A DNA stretch of 64,000 nucleotides from Mycobacterium ahvazicum (GTDB lineage: Bacteria; Actinomycetota; Actinomycetes; Mycobacteriales; Mycobacteriaceae), in NCBI RefSeq assembly GCF_900176255.2, contig NZ_FXEG02000005.1:806001-870000 (forward strand), given 5' to 3'. Both the position numbers and the translations under genes were made by a program. The notes beneath the pieces are model-generated. The model saw nothing but the letters and a program-made list of their open reading frames with translations, searched no databases and was not told where the DNA came from. Positions 18,601-27,190 of the stretch are shown in pieces (position 1 is the stretch's first letter; every line of letters starts with the position of its first letter).

Positions 18601-19155
18601 GTGAACCGCTTCAAGACCAGCCTCGCGGTCGGCCTTCGCACCCGAGTCGTCCTCGCCGGCCTGGCCGCTCTGGTAGCCACCGCGCTCACCGGCTGTGGCG
18701 CCGGACAGATCTCGCAGATGGCCACCCAGGAGCCCGCAATCAACGGCAACAAGGTCACATTCAACAACGTGGCACTGCGCGATATCCGCATCCAGGCCGT
18801 GCAGACCGGCGACTACCTGCGCCCGGGTAAGAACGTGGATTTGGTGCTGGTAGCGGTGAATCAGTCTCCTGATGTCGAGGACCGGCTGCTGGGCATCACC
18901 AGTGACATCGGCACCGTGACCGTGACCGGCGACGCTCGCCTGCCCGCCAGCGGCATGCTGTTCATCGGCACGCCGGAAGGCCAGCGGGTCGCGCCGGGCC
19001 CGCTCAACCCCAACAGCGCGGCCAAGGCCACCGTCAACCTGGCCAAGCCCATCACCAACGGCCTGGCCTATAACTTCACCTTCACCTTCGAAAAGGCGGG
19101 CCAAGCCAGCGTGCAGGTGCCGATTTCGGCCGGGATGGCTCCGCCGGAGGTCTGA
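18601..19155 (+). CDS. lpqE: conserved lipoprotein LpqE
   Basis: The 184-residue exported lipoprotein has a signal peptide with basic start (MNRFKTSLAVGLRTR), a hydrophobic core and lipobox ALTGC. The mature domain has an immunoglobulin-like, beta-rich look and resembles copper-chaperone-type PCuAC/LpqE proteins. GTG is chosen because AGGAGG lies 6 bases upstream. It corresponds to Rv3584, upstream of radA. LpqE is reported in the copper-responsive RicR regulon, but I did not identify a RicR box here. Confidence 0.85.
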   Translation: MNRFKTSLAVGLRTRVVLAGLAALVATALTGCGAGQISQMATQEPAINGNKVTFNNVALRDIRIQAVQTGDYLRPGKNVDLVLVAVNQSPDVEDRLLGITSDIGTVTVTGDARLPASGMLFIGTPEGQRVAPGPLNPNSAAKATVNLAKPITNGLAYNFTFTFEKAGQASVQVPISAGMAPPEV

Positions 19156-19205
19156 ACGGCCGTGTCACGCCGGGACTTGTCGGCGCGGGCGGATACCGTC
19201 ATGAC

Positions 19206-20615
19206 GTGGCTAATGCGCGCTCGCAATACCGTTGCTCGGAGTGCCAACACGTCACCGCCAAATGGTTTGGCCGCTGCGGAGAATGCGGCACCTGGGGCAC
19301 CGTCGATGAGGTGACCGTGCTCAGCGCGGTGGGCGGGCGTCGCTCGCAAAACCGGACGTCGCAGGCCGTTCCGATCAGTTCTGTCGAAGCGGGCACCAGC
19401 CACCACCGTGCGACGGGCATCGACGAACTCGACCGCGTACTCGGTGGTGGCGTGGTGCCCGGCTCGGTCACGCTGCTGGCCGGCGATCCGGGCGTCGGCA
19501 AATCGACGTTGCTGCTCAAGGTCGCCCACCTGTGGGCGCAGTCCGGGCGGCGGGCGCTGTACATCTCCGGCGAGGAGTCCGCGGGCCAGATCAGGCTGCG
19601 CGCGGACCGCATCGATTGCGGCAGCGACGAGCTCTACCTGGCCGCCGAATCCGACGTGCACACGGTGCTCGAGCACATGGCGACGGTCAAGCCCGCGCTG
19701 GTGATCGTCGACTCGGTGCAGACCATGTCCACCGCCGAGTCCGACGGCGTCGCCGGCGGAGTCACGCAGGTGCGCGCCGTGACGGCGGCGCTGACCGCCG
19801 CGGCCAAGTCCAACGGCGTGGCACTGATCCTCGTCGGCCACGTCACCAAGGACGGCGCGATCGCCGGCCCGCGCTCGCTGGAACACCTCGTCGACGTCGT
19901 TCTGCATTTCGAGGGCGACCGCAACGGCTCGCTGCGGATGGTTCGCGGCATCAAGAACCGATTCGGCGGCGCCGACGAAGTCGGGTGTTTCCTGTTGCAC
20001 GACAACGGAATCGAGGGTGTTGCCGACCCGTCCAACCTGTTCTTGGATCAACGGCCCGCCCCGGTGCCCGGCACCGCGATCACGGTCGCCCTCGACGGCA
20101 AACGGCCGCTGATCGGCGAAGTCCAGGCGCTGCTGGCCACGCCGAACGCCGGCTCACCGCGCCGCGCGGTCAGCGGGATCGACCACTCCCGCGCCGCGAT
20201 GATCACCGCCGTGCTGGAAAAGCACGCCAAGCTGCCGCTGGCCGCCAACGACATCTACCTGTCCACGGTGGGCGGCATGCGGCTGACCGATCCGTCCTCA
20301 GACCTCGCCGTCGCGATCGCGCTGGCGTCAGCCCTGGCCGACCTGCCGCTGCCCACCACCGCGGTGATGATCGGCGAGGTCGGCCTGGCGGGTGATCTGC
20401 GCCGGGTCAGCGGCATGGACCGGCGCCTGGGCGAGGCCGCTCGGCAGGGGTTCAGCATCGCGCTGATTCCGCCGGGATGTGACGCCGTTCCGCGGGGCAT
20501 GCGAGCACTGACCGCACCCAACATCGGGGCGGCGCTGCAGCACATGATCGACGTCGCCCACGACCGCGCCGCCGAGCCCGCGGGACCCAAACGGCTATAC
20601 ATTGCGACGCCATAA
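19206..20615 (+). CDS. radA: DNA repair protein RadA (Sms)
   Basis: The 469-residue protein has the full RadA layout: an N-terminal four-cysteine zinc finger (YRCSECQ and GRCGECG), a RecA-like ATPase with Walker A GDPGVGKST (near residue 97), the RadA-specific KNRFGG motif, and a C-terminal Lon-protease-like domain (about 290-450). It drives branch migration during recombination. The start is GTG. It lies upstream of disA as in Rv3585-Rv3586, a conserved pairing in which RadA can modulate DisA. Confidence 0.94.
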   Translation: MANARSQYRCSECQHVTAKWFGRCGECGTWGTVDEVTVLSAVGGRRSQNRTSQAVPISSVEAGTSHHRATGIDELDRVLGGGVVPGSVTLLAGDPGVGKSTLLLKVAHLWAQSGRRALYISGEESAGQIRLRADRIDCGSDELYLAAESDVHTVLEHMATVKPALVIVDSVQTMSTAESDGVAGGVTQVRAVTAALTAAAKSNGVALILVGHVTKDGAIAGPRSLEHLVDVVLHFEGDRNGSLRMVRGIKNRFGGADEVGCFLLHDNGIEGVADPSNLFLDQRPAPVPGTAITVALDGKRPLIGEVQALLATPNAGSPRRAVSGIDHSRAAMITAVLEKHAKLPLAANDIYLSTVGGMRLTDPSSDLAVAIALASALADLPLPTTAVMIGEVGLAGDLRRVSGMDRRLGEAARQGFSIALIPPGCDAVPRGMRALTAPNIGAALQHMIDVAHDRAAEPAGPKRLYIATP

Positions 20616-20641
20616 GCCCTGGCGTAGCAGAATGACAGGCT

Positions 20642-21715
20642 GTGACGCGTCCGACGCTGCGTGAAACAGTCGCCCGCCTGGCACCGGGCACCGGGCTCCG
20701 GGACGGCCTGGAGCGCATTCTGCGCGGCCGTACCGGTGCGCTGATTGTGCTCGGCAACGACGAGAACGTCGAGGCCATCTGCGACGGCGGCTTCGCCCTG
20801 GATGTCCGATACGCCCCGACGCGACTGCGCGAGCTGGCCAAGATGGACGGCGCCGTCGTGTTGTCCACCGACGGCAGCCGCATCGTGCGGGCCAACGTGC
20901 AGCTGGTTCCCGATCCGTCGATACCCACCGACGAGTCGGGCACCCGGCACCGCTCGGCGGAACGCGCGGCGATCCAGACCGGGCACCCGGTGATCTCGGT
21001 CAGCCATTCGATGAACATCGTCACCGTCTATGTCGGCGGGGAGCGTCACGTGCTGGCCGATTCCGCGACCATCCTGTCGCGGGCCAACCAGGCCATCGCA
21101 ACCCTGGAGCGCTACAAGACCCGCCTCGACGAGGTCAGCCGGTTGCTCTCACGGGCCGAGATCGAAGACTTCGTCACGCTGCGCGACGTGATGACGGTGG
21201 TGCAGCGGCTCGAGCTGGTCCGCCGCATCGGGCTGGTGATCGACTACGACGTCGTCGAACTGGGCACCGACGGACGGCAGCTGCGGCTACAGCTCGAGGA
21301 GCTGCTGGGCGGCAATGACACCGACCGGGAATTGATCGTGCGCGACTACCACGCCAGCCCCGAGCCGCTGTCCGATGCGCAGATGATCGCGACACTGGAC
21401 GAGCTGGACGCGTTGTCGGACACCGAGCTGCTCGAAATTACCTCGCTGGCAAAGGTTTTCGGTTATCCGACGACGACGGAGGCGCAGGATTCGGCGCTGA
21501 GCCCCCGTGGCTACCGCGCGATGGCCGGTATCCCCCGGCTGCAGTTCGCCCACGTCGACCTGTTGGTCCGCAACTTCGGGACGCTGCAGGGTCTGCTGGC
21601 GGCCAGCGCCAACGACCTGCAATCGGTCGACGGCATCGGCTCGATGTGGGCCCGCCATGTGCGGGAAGGGCTGTCGCAGTTGGCGGAGTCGACGATCGCC
21701 GACCCGCTCAACTGA
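20642..21715 (+). CDS. disA: DNA integrity scanning diadenylate cyclase DisA
   Basis: The 357-residue protein makes cyclic di-AMP from two ATP molecules. The N-terminal DAC domain carries the catalytic DGA in KMDGAVVLS (near residue 77) and RHR in GTRHRSAER. A helical linker and a C-terminal helix-hairpin-helix DNA-binding domain follow (DLQSVDGIGSMWARHV). The start is GTG, 26 bases after radA, so an operon is likely. The stop directly abuts the convergent next gene. Confidence 0.95.
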   Translation: MTRPTLRETVARLAPGTGLRDGLERILRGRTGALIVLGNDENVEAICDGGFALDVRYAPTRLRELAKMDGAVVLSTDGSRIVRANVQLVPDPSIPTDESGTRHRSAERAAIQTGHPVISVSHSMNIVTVYVGGERHVLADSATILSRANQAIATLERYKTRLDEVSRLLSRAEIEDFVTLRDVMTVVQRLELVRRIGLVIDYDVVELGTDGRQLRLQLEELLGGNDTDRELIVRDYHASPEPLSDAQMIATLDELDALSDTELLEITSLAKVFGYPTTTEAQDSALSPRGYRAMAGIPRLQFAHVDLLVRNFGTLQGLLAASANDLQSVDGIGSMWARHVREGLSQLAESTIADPLN

Positions 21716-22546
21716 CTAGCCGGCGGGCGACGGACCGGGAGCAGCCCCGGGCGGAGCCTCGGGCTGGGGCACCGCCGGCTGACCCGGCACCGGCCCCGGC
21801 GGGGGCGGCGGCTGGTTCAGAATGAACGGCACCGCGATCGAGCGCAGGTTGCCCAGTTGCACGACGAGGTTGTAGGTGCCCGGGCCGATCGCCGGCCGCG
21901 GCAGCGGGCAGTGCGGCGAGGAACCCATCCCCGTCCAGGTCACCGCCGTCGTCACCTGCTCGCCCGGCGTGAAGGTCTTGACCAGGGTCTCGTTGGACGG
22001 CGCGCAGTCCAGGTTGGACCACAGCCGCTTGTTGTCCAGCGAGTAGACGTAGGCGGCCAGGACAGCGGCGCCGACGTCGCGCTTGCAGGCCACCAGGCCG
22101 ATGTTGGTGACGACCATTGTGAACTTCGGCTGGTCACCGATGAAGTACTGGGGGGCGTTCGTCAGCCCCTTGACGGCAAGCGTCGAGTCCGGGCAGTCGT
22201 CGCCCTCCTTGAGCACCGGCGGCGGCTGCACCGCGGCGGTCGGCGTCGGGGCCTCGGGGTTTTGCCCCTGCGCGGGCGGGACCGGGGTGACGCCCTCCTG
22301 CCCCGGCGGGGGCGGCGCTTGCGGCGGTGGTGCTGCCGGGGTGCTTTGGCCCGGCCCGGCCTTGTTCACGCTGGCGGGCTTGGCGCCCGCGCTGTTGCCC
22401 ATAAAGGCGATGACAATGGCGACAGCGATGCCGATCACGACGACCGCGATCCCCAGGGCCAGCCCCCTGCGCCGCCAATAGATCTCCGTGGGTAGCGGGC
22501 CACGCGGTTCCAGATCCAGCACGGTCACACCATAAGTCCAGGTCAC
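21716..22546 (-). CDS. membrane-anchored proline-rich protein (Rv3587c-like)
   Basis: The 276-residue protein has one N-terminal membrane helix (about residues 28-50, LALGIAVVVIGIAVAIVIAF), then a Pro/Ala/Gln-rich extracytoplasmic linker. A compact domain with cysteine-containing segments follows (DDCPDSTLAV, LVACKRDVG, NLDCAPSN, SPHCPLPRP), and a proline-rich tail ends the protein. The cysteines could pair as disulfides outside the cell. The function is unknown. A GTG at 22522, giving an MLDLEPRG start, is an alternative to the GTG used here. It is tail-to-tail with disA with no gap. Confidence 0.78.
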   Translation of the reverse strand: MTWTYGVTVLDLEPRGPLPTEIYWRRRGLALGIAVVVIGIAVAIVIAFMGNSAGAKPASVNKAGPGQSTPAAPPPQAPPPPGQEGVTPVPPAQGQNPEAPTPTAAVQPPPVLKEGDDCPDSTLAVKGLTNAPQYFIGDQPKFTMVVTNIGLVACKRDVGAAVLAAYVYSLDNKRLWSNLDCAPSNETLVKTFTPGEQVTTAVTWTGMGSSPHCPLPRPAIGPGTYNLVVQLGNLRSIAVPFILNQPPPPPGPVPGQPAVPQPEAPPGAAPGPSPAG

Positions 22547-22647
22547 ACCGATTTGCCCGACCCGGCCCGGCGTGTCGCGATGTTAGCTGGCCTTGGATCG
22601 TGTTAGGCCCCTGTTCGCGGCCTTGTGATGAGGGCGTCAGCGGCCCG

Positions 22648-23265
22648 TTATTCGCCGATGTCGCCGATGTGGTCGACCAACGCCGCGCGCCCGTCGGCGA
22701 GGTGGTAGGTAACCCCGGCCAGCGCCAGGGTGCCCGCCGACACCCGCTCCGCGATGGCCGCGGAACGCGAGGTGAGCTGGGCCAACGTCTCGCTGACGTG
22801 CCGCGCCTCGAATTCGTCGACGCGGCTCAGGCCGTCGCGCCGGCCGATCAGGATCGACGGCGCGACCCGCTCCACCACGTCGCGCACGAAGCCGGCCGGG
22901 ATCGCCCCGTCATCGACCGCGCCGATCGCGGCCTTGACGGCGCCGCAGCTGTCGTGGCCGAGGACGACGATCAACGGGACGTCGAGCACCGACACCGCGA
23001 ACTCGATGGACCCGAGCACCGCCGAGTCGATGGCCTGTCCGGCGGTGCGAACCACGAACATATCGCCCAGGCCCTGGTCGAAGATGAGCTCGGCGGCCAC
23101 CCGACTGTCGGAACAACCGAACACAACCGCCGTGGGTTTTTGACCCGCGGCCAGGCTGGCGCGATGCTCGACGCTCTGGCTGGGGTGCGCGGGCTGACCG
23201 GCAACGAATCGCTCGTTACCCTCTTTGAGTGCTTTCCATGCGGATACCGGATTCGAGTTGGGCAT
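22648..23265 (-). CDS. canB: beta-class carbonic anhydrase
   Basis: The 205-residue zinc enzyme interconverts CO2 and bicarbonate. Zinc ligands are visible in FGCSDSRVAAE (Cys plus the catalytic Asp-Arg dyad) and LGHDSCGAV (His, Cys). It corresponds to Rv3588c. I chose the ATG giving MPNSNPVSAWKALKEGNERF, which matches the family N-terminus. An ATG three codons upstream is possible. It is divergent from mutY with a short gap. Confidence 0.93.
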   Translation of the reverse strand: MPNSNPVSAWKALKEGNERFVAGQPAHPSQSVEHRASLAAGQKPTAVVFGCSDSRVAAELIFDQGLGDMFVVRTAGQAIDSAVLGSIEFAVSVLDVPLIVVLGHDSCGAVKAAIGAVDDGAIPAGFVRDVVERVAPSILIGRRDGLSRVDEFEARHVSETLAQLTSRSAAIAERVSAGTLALAGVTYHLADGRAALVDHIGDIGE

Positions 23266-23295
23266 GGGAGACATTCTGGCGTGCCGCGGGCGCCG

Positions 23296-24180
23296 ATGAC
23301 TAGCCAGGGGCAAATCCCGGCGGATGAACTTCTGGGGTGGTACGAGCGCTCGCGCCGCGATCTGCCCTGGCGGGAACCGGGTGTGGACGCGTGGCAGATC
23401 CTGGTCAGCGAGTTCATGCTGCAACAGACTCCGGTGGCCCGGGTGCTGCCGATCTGGACGGACTGGGTGCGCCGCTGGCCCACTCCGTCGGCGACCGCCG
23501 CGGCCAGCGCGGCCGACGTGCTGCGGGCCTGGGGCAAGCTGGGCTACCCGCGGCGGGCCAAGCGGCTGCACGAATGTGCGATCGTCATCGCGCGCGATCA
23601 CGGCGACGTCGTCCCCGATGACGTCGAAACCCTGTTGGAACTACCGGGTATCGGCACCTACACGGCGCGAGCCGTGGCGTGCTTCGCCTACCGCAAGCGG
23701 GTGCCGGTGGTTGACACCAATGTGCGACGGGTGGTCGCCCGAGCCGTGCACGGCCTGGCCGACGCCGGTCCGGCGTCGACCACCCGCGATCTTGCCGACG
23801 TCGCGGCGCTGTTGCCGGATGACGCTACGGCCCCGCAGTTTTCGGTAGCACTGATGGAACTGGGTGCAACGGTGTGCATTGCGCGCACGCCGCGCTGCGG
23901 GTTGTGTCCGCTCGAGCACTGCGCGTGGCGGCAAGCCGGCTTTCCTCCCGCACAGGGGCCGGCCCGCCGCATCCAGACGTATGCCGGAACGGATCGTCAA
24001 GTTCGCGGCCGGTTGTTGGATATCTTGCGCGCCAACGACTCTCCGGTCACTCGAGCAGAGCTGGATGTGGCGTGGCTCACCGATACCGCCCAACGCGACC
24101 GGGCGTTGTATTCGCTGCTTGCCGACGGCCTGGTCACACAGACGCGCGACGGCCGGTTCGGATTAGCCGGCGAGGAATGA
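23296..24180 (+). CDS. mutY: A/G-specific adenine glycosylase MutY
   Basis: The 294-residue enzyme removes adenine mispaired with 8-oxoguanine. A helix-hairpin-helix segment with the glycosylase Asp (LLELPGIGTYTARAVACFAY, then VVDTNVRRV) is followed by an iron-sulfur cluster loop, CIARTPRCGLCPLEHC. The C-terminal MutT-like domain is short, as in mycobacteria. An in-frame GTG at 23281 is an alternative start. The 3' end overlaps the convergent hydrolase gene by 18 bases. Confidence 0.93.
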   Translation: MTSQGQIPADELLGWYERSRRDLPWREPGVDAWQILVSEFMLQQTPVARVLPIWTDWVRRWPTPSATAAASAADVLRAWGKLGYPRRAKRLHECAIVIARDHGDVVPDDVETLLELPGIGTYTARAVACFAYRKRVPVVDTNVRRVVARAVHGLADAGPASTTRDLADVAALLPDDATAPQFSVALMELGATVCIARTPRCGLCPLEHCAWRQAGFPPAQGPARRIQTYAGTDRQVRGRLLDILRANDSPVTRAELDVAWLTDTAQRDRALYSLLADGLVTQTRDGRFGLAGEE

Positions 24181-24918
24181 CTCGACCGCGTGACGGTAGA
24201 CATCGGGCGCTTCGTCGTGAATCAGATGGCCTGCTTCGGGAACCGCTAAATACGTCGCGGCCAAATGCTTTTCGCACATATCGCGCATCTGGCCGGGCGG
24301 CGTGACGGAGTTGCCGGCCTCGAGCAGCAACGCCGGCGCCCGGACCGCCAGCCAATGCTCCCAGTAGTCCCGGGTGCCCCATTCGGCGGCGATCTCGATC
24401 CATCTCGAGGTGTGACCGTGCAGCCGCCAACCGGTGTCGGTGCGGTCGAAGGCCTCCAGAAAATACCGGCCGGCAACCGGCCCGAATTCGTTGTAAACCT
24501 GTTCGGCGGTGCCGAATTCGACGGGGAGCGCATGCAGCCACGGCTCCCACGGACCCGTGGTGCGGCCGCGAAAGTCAGGCGCCATGTCCTCGAGCACCAG
24601 CGCCGAAACCAGTTCGGGGCGTTGGGCGGCCAGACACCAGGAGTGCAGTGCCCCCATCGAATGTCCCACCAGCCGCACCGGCGTCGCCAATGTGGTGATC
24701 GCGTCGCCGAGGTCGGCCACGAAGCGTTCGGTGCTGATCGGGTGCGGGTCCGCCACGTCGCGGCCGCGATGCCACGGCGCATCGTAGGTGTAGACGGTGC
24801 CCAACCGGGTCATCCATGGCAGCTGGCGCGACCAGGTGGTGCCGCGACCCATCAGGCCGTGCACCAGTATCAACGGCTCGCCTCGCCCGCCCTGGCAGGT
24901 CAACAGATCGGTGGGCAT
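24163..24918 (-). CDS. alpha/beta hydrolase (Rv3591c-like)
   Basis: The 251-residue cytoplasmic hydrolase has an oxyanion-hole HGLMGRG segment, nucleophile elbow GHSMG (near residue 109) and a C-terminal EAGHLIHDE carrying the probable catalytic histidine. The natural substrate is unknown. The upstream ATG giving MPTDLLTCQGG is chosen because longer frames run back into the divergent mhuD gene. Position and family fit Rv3591c. Confidence 0.83.
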   Translation of the reverse strand: MPTDLLTCQGGRGEPLILVHGLMGRGTTWSRQLPWMTRLGTVYTYDAPWHRGRDVADPHPISTERFVADLGDAITTLATPVRLVGHSMGALHSWCLAAQRPELVSALVLEDMAPDFRGRTTGPWEPWLHALPVEFGTAEQVYNEFGPVAGRYFLEAFDRTDTGWRLHGHTSRWIEIAAEWGTRDYWEHWLAVRAPALLLEAGNSVTPPGQMRDMCEKHLAATYLAVPEAGHLIHDEAPDVYRHAVESFLAG

Positions 24919-24982
24919 AGCACCATCTTGCGTGGCCCGCCCAGGAGCAGGACAGGGCAGGGGGCGGGGTAGCCTGGCGAAC

Positions 24983-25303
24983 ATGCCGCCAGTGGTGAAG
25001 ATCAACGCAATTGAAGTGCCCGCCGACGCTGGCCCTGAGCTGGAAAAGCGCTTCGCCCACCGCGCCCACGCGGTGGACAACCAGCCCGGCTTCCTCGGCT
25101 TTCAGCTACTGCGCCCGGTAAAGGGCGAGAACCGCTACTTCGTCGTGACACACTGGGAGTCCGATGAAGCATTCCAGGCGTGGGCAAATGGGCCCGCCGT
25201 CGAAGCCCATGCTGGTCAGCGCGCCAACCCGGTGGCGACCGGTGCGTCGCTGCTGGAATTCGAGGTTGTCATGGACGTTGCGGGGAGCAAGACGACTGAA
25301 TAG
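24983..25303 (+). CDS. mhuD: heme-degrading monooxygenase MhuD
   Basis: The 106-residue ferredoxin-like (ABM fold) protein is highly similar to M. tuberculosis MhuD (Rv3592). The catalytic residues are present: Asn in VVKINAIEVP (residue 8), Trp in FQAWANG, and the heme-ligand His in VEAHAGQ. It opens heme to mycobilin and iron, so it supports iron acquisition from host heme. It is divergent from the hydrolase, and its 3' end overlaps the start of lpqF, which suggests coupling. Confidence 0.93.
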   Translation: MPPVVKINAIEVPADAGPELEKRFAHRAHAVDNQPGFLGFQLLRPVKGENRYFVVTHWESDEAFQAWANGPAVEAHAGQRANPVATGASLLEFEVVMDVAGSKTTE

Positions 25304-26642
25304 GCGACACCCCGCACACCGACGCGCGCTGGCCGTGACGGCGGCCGCCGCGCTGGTCGCCACCCTGGCTCCGGGTTGCTCGCCTTCGCCGTCACCGCAG
25401 GCGAACGCGGCCAATCCGGGACGGGCGATCGACACCCGGACACCCCCGGGACTACGGGCCCAGCAGACCGTCGACATGCTCAACTCCGACTGGCCGATCG
25501 GCCCGATCGGAGTGCGCACGCTTGCCGCGCCCGACGAGGTGGACTCGGTCGAAAAGACCATGGAAGAACTCTGGTGGGATCGCCCTTTCACTTTGGATGG
25601 GGTAGACATCAGCGCCAGCGTCGCCACGCTGCACCTCACCTCGTCTTACGGAGCGCGGCAAGACATCCGGATCCACACCGACGACATCGGCCGGGTTGAT
25701 CGATTCGAGCTCGACACGTTGTCCCCGACGATCACCTCATGGCATGACATCGATGCGACGCTGAGCAAGACCGGTGCGCGGTACTCCTACCAGGTCGCCA
25801 AGGTCGATGACGGCCACTGCGATCCCGTGATGGGAACCAATACCGTTGAATCTCTGCCGCTGGCATCGATTTTCAAGTTGTACGTGCTGCACGCCCTGGC
25901 CGGCGCGGTGCGCAACCACACGGTGTCCTGGGACGATCAGCTGACCGTTACCGACAAGAGCAAGGCGGTGGGCTCTTCGGGCCTGGGACTTGCTCCCGGC
26001 GACCATGTTTCGGTGCGCACCGCGGCCGAGAAGATGATCGCCAACAGCGACAACATGGCCACCGACCTGCTGATCGAACGATTAGGCAAGCACGCCATCG
26101 AATCCGCGCTCGCCACGGCAGGCCATCACGATCCGGCCAGCATGACGCCGTTCCCCACGATGTACGAGCTGTTCTCAATCGGTTGGGGCGAGCCGGATCT
26201 GCGCAGCCAGTGGCAGAACGCGACCCCGCAGGTCCGCGCCCAGCTGCTGGCGCAGGCGAATTCCGCTCCCTACCAACCTGATCCGGCTCGTGCCCATACC
26301 CCGGCCTCGGCCTCCGGAGCGGAGTGGTACGGCAGCGCCGAGGACATCTGCCGGGTGCACGCCGCGCTGCAGGCCGACGCCGTCGGCGAGGCCGCACCCG
26401 TCAAGCAGATCCTGTCGGCCGTGTCGGGTATCCAGCTGGACCGAAATGTGTGGCCGTACATCGGCGCGAAAGCCGGTGGGCTGCCGGGCGATCTGACCTT
26501 CAGCTGGTACGCCGTCGACAAGACGCAGCAGCCGTGGGTGGTCAGTTTCCAGCTGAACTGGCCCCGCGACCACGGCCCGAAGGTGACCGGCTGGATGCTG
26601 GGAGTGGCCAAGAAGACTTTCGCTCTGGTCGCGCCGCAGTAG
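25278..26642 (+). CDS. lpqF: lipoprotein LpqF, serine beta-lactamase-like
   Basis: The 454-residue exported lipoprotein has a basic N-terminus, hydrophobic core and lipobox TLAPGC. It has a class-A beta-lactamase-like catalytic domain with SxxK as SIFK, SDN in ANSDNMATDLL, and KAG in the KTG position (AKAGGL). The motif set is nearly complete, so hydrolase activity is plausible, though the substrate is unknown. The start is uncertain: TTG at 25278 keeps the positive residues of a signal peptide, and CTG at 25296 would follow a GGGGAG ribosome binding site. It overlaps mhuD. It matches Rv3593. Confidence 0.83.
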   Translation: MRGARRLNRRHPAHRRALAVTAAAALVATLAPGCSPSPSPQANAANPGRAIDTRTPPGLRAQQTVDMLNSDWPIGPIGVRTLAAPDEVDSVEKTMEELWWDRPFTLDGVDISASVATLHLTSSYGARQDIRIHTDDIGRVDRFELDTLSPTITSWHDIDATLSKTGARYSYQVAKVDDGHCDPVMGTNTVESLPLASIFKLYVLHALAGAVRNHTVSWDDQLTVTDKSKAVGSSGLGLAPGDHVSVRTAAEKMIANSDNMATDLLIERLGKHAIESALATAGHHDPASMTPFPTMYELFSIGWGEPDLRSQWQNATPQVRAQLLAQANSAPYQPDPARAHTPASASGAEWYGSAEDICRVHAALQADAVGEAAPVKQILSAVSGIQLDRNVWPYIGAKAGGLPGDLTFSWYAVDKTQQPWVVSFQLNWPRDHGPKVTGWMLGVAKKTFALVAPQ

Positions 26643-27182
26643 TCACTGCAGCCGCAACGTCCACCGGCCGTTTCGATAGTGCATCGTCGTGCGGCTCAGC
26701 GGGGCAATGTCGATGCGCCAGAACGACTTCGGTGAGGTGTCGAGAGCCGTCAGGATCGCCGCGCGGATCACCCCGGGATGGGTGATCGCAACGGTCCGCG
26801 ACGGGCCTTCGGTCAACGACGCCAGCCAGCCGGCGACCCGCTCGGTGAGCTCGACGATGGACTCGCCACCGTGCGGCGCCTGAGCCGGATCGTTGCGCCA
26901 GGCTTCCAGGTCGGCCGCGGGGACGGCTTCGAGGGTCTGTCCACGCCAACGCCCGCAATCGAGGTCGGCCAGCCGCGGCTCGGTCACCGCGTCCAGACCC
27001 AGCAGCTGCGCGGTCTGGCGCGCGCGCAGCTCGGGGCCGGCAATTTGCCGGGCGCCGCGAATGTCAAGGCCCGCAACGGCTTCGGCCTGTCGACGGCCAG
27101 CGTCGTTGAGCGGCTCGTCGGCTGCAAAGCGCACGGCCGCCATCGCATCGGTCATAGCGTGCGACACCATTACCAGCCGCAC
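26643..27182 (-). CDS. histidine-phosphatase superfamily protein with variant active site
   Basis: The 179-residue protein has the phosphoglycerate-mutase/histidine-phosphatase fold. The usual RHG becomes SHA (LVMVSHAMT), keeping the catalytic His but losing the Arg. A conserved arginine region RARQTAQLL and the second His in ITHPGVIRA remain. It is the last gene of a run with cbtA and cbtB, 8 bases after cbtA, downstream of a cobalamin riboswitch. A role like alpha-ribazole phosphatase (CobC) in B12 salvage is possible but not shown. It is convergent with lpqF. Confidence 0.75.
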   Translation of the reverse strand: MRLVMVSHAMTDAMAAVRFAADEPLNDAGRRQAEAVAGLDIRGARQIAGPELRARQTAQLLGLDAVTEPRLADLDCGRWRGQTLEAVPAADLEAWRNDPAQAPHGGESIVELTERVAGWLASLTEGPSRTVAITHPGVIRAAILTALDTSPKSFWRIDIAPLSRTTMHYRNGRWTLRLQ

Positions 27183-27190
27183 GACCTGCG

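Noticed and set aside
22600..23280. N-terminal extension of MutY overlapping the carbonic anhydrase gene
   Set aside because: It is antisense to a clear carbonic anhydrase and not part of the MutY family; the ATG at 23296 or GTG at 23281 fits.
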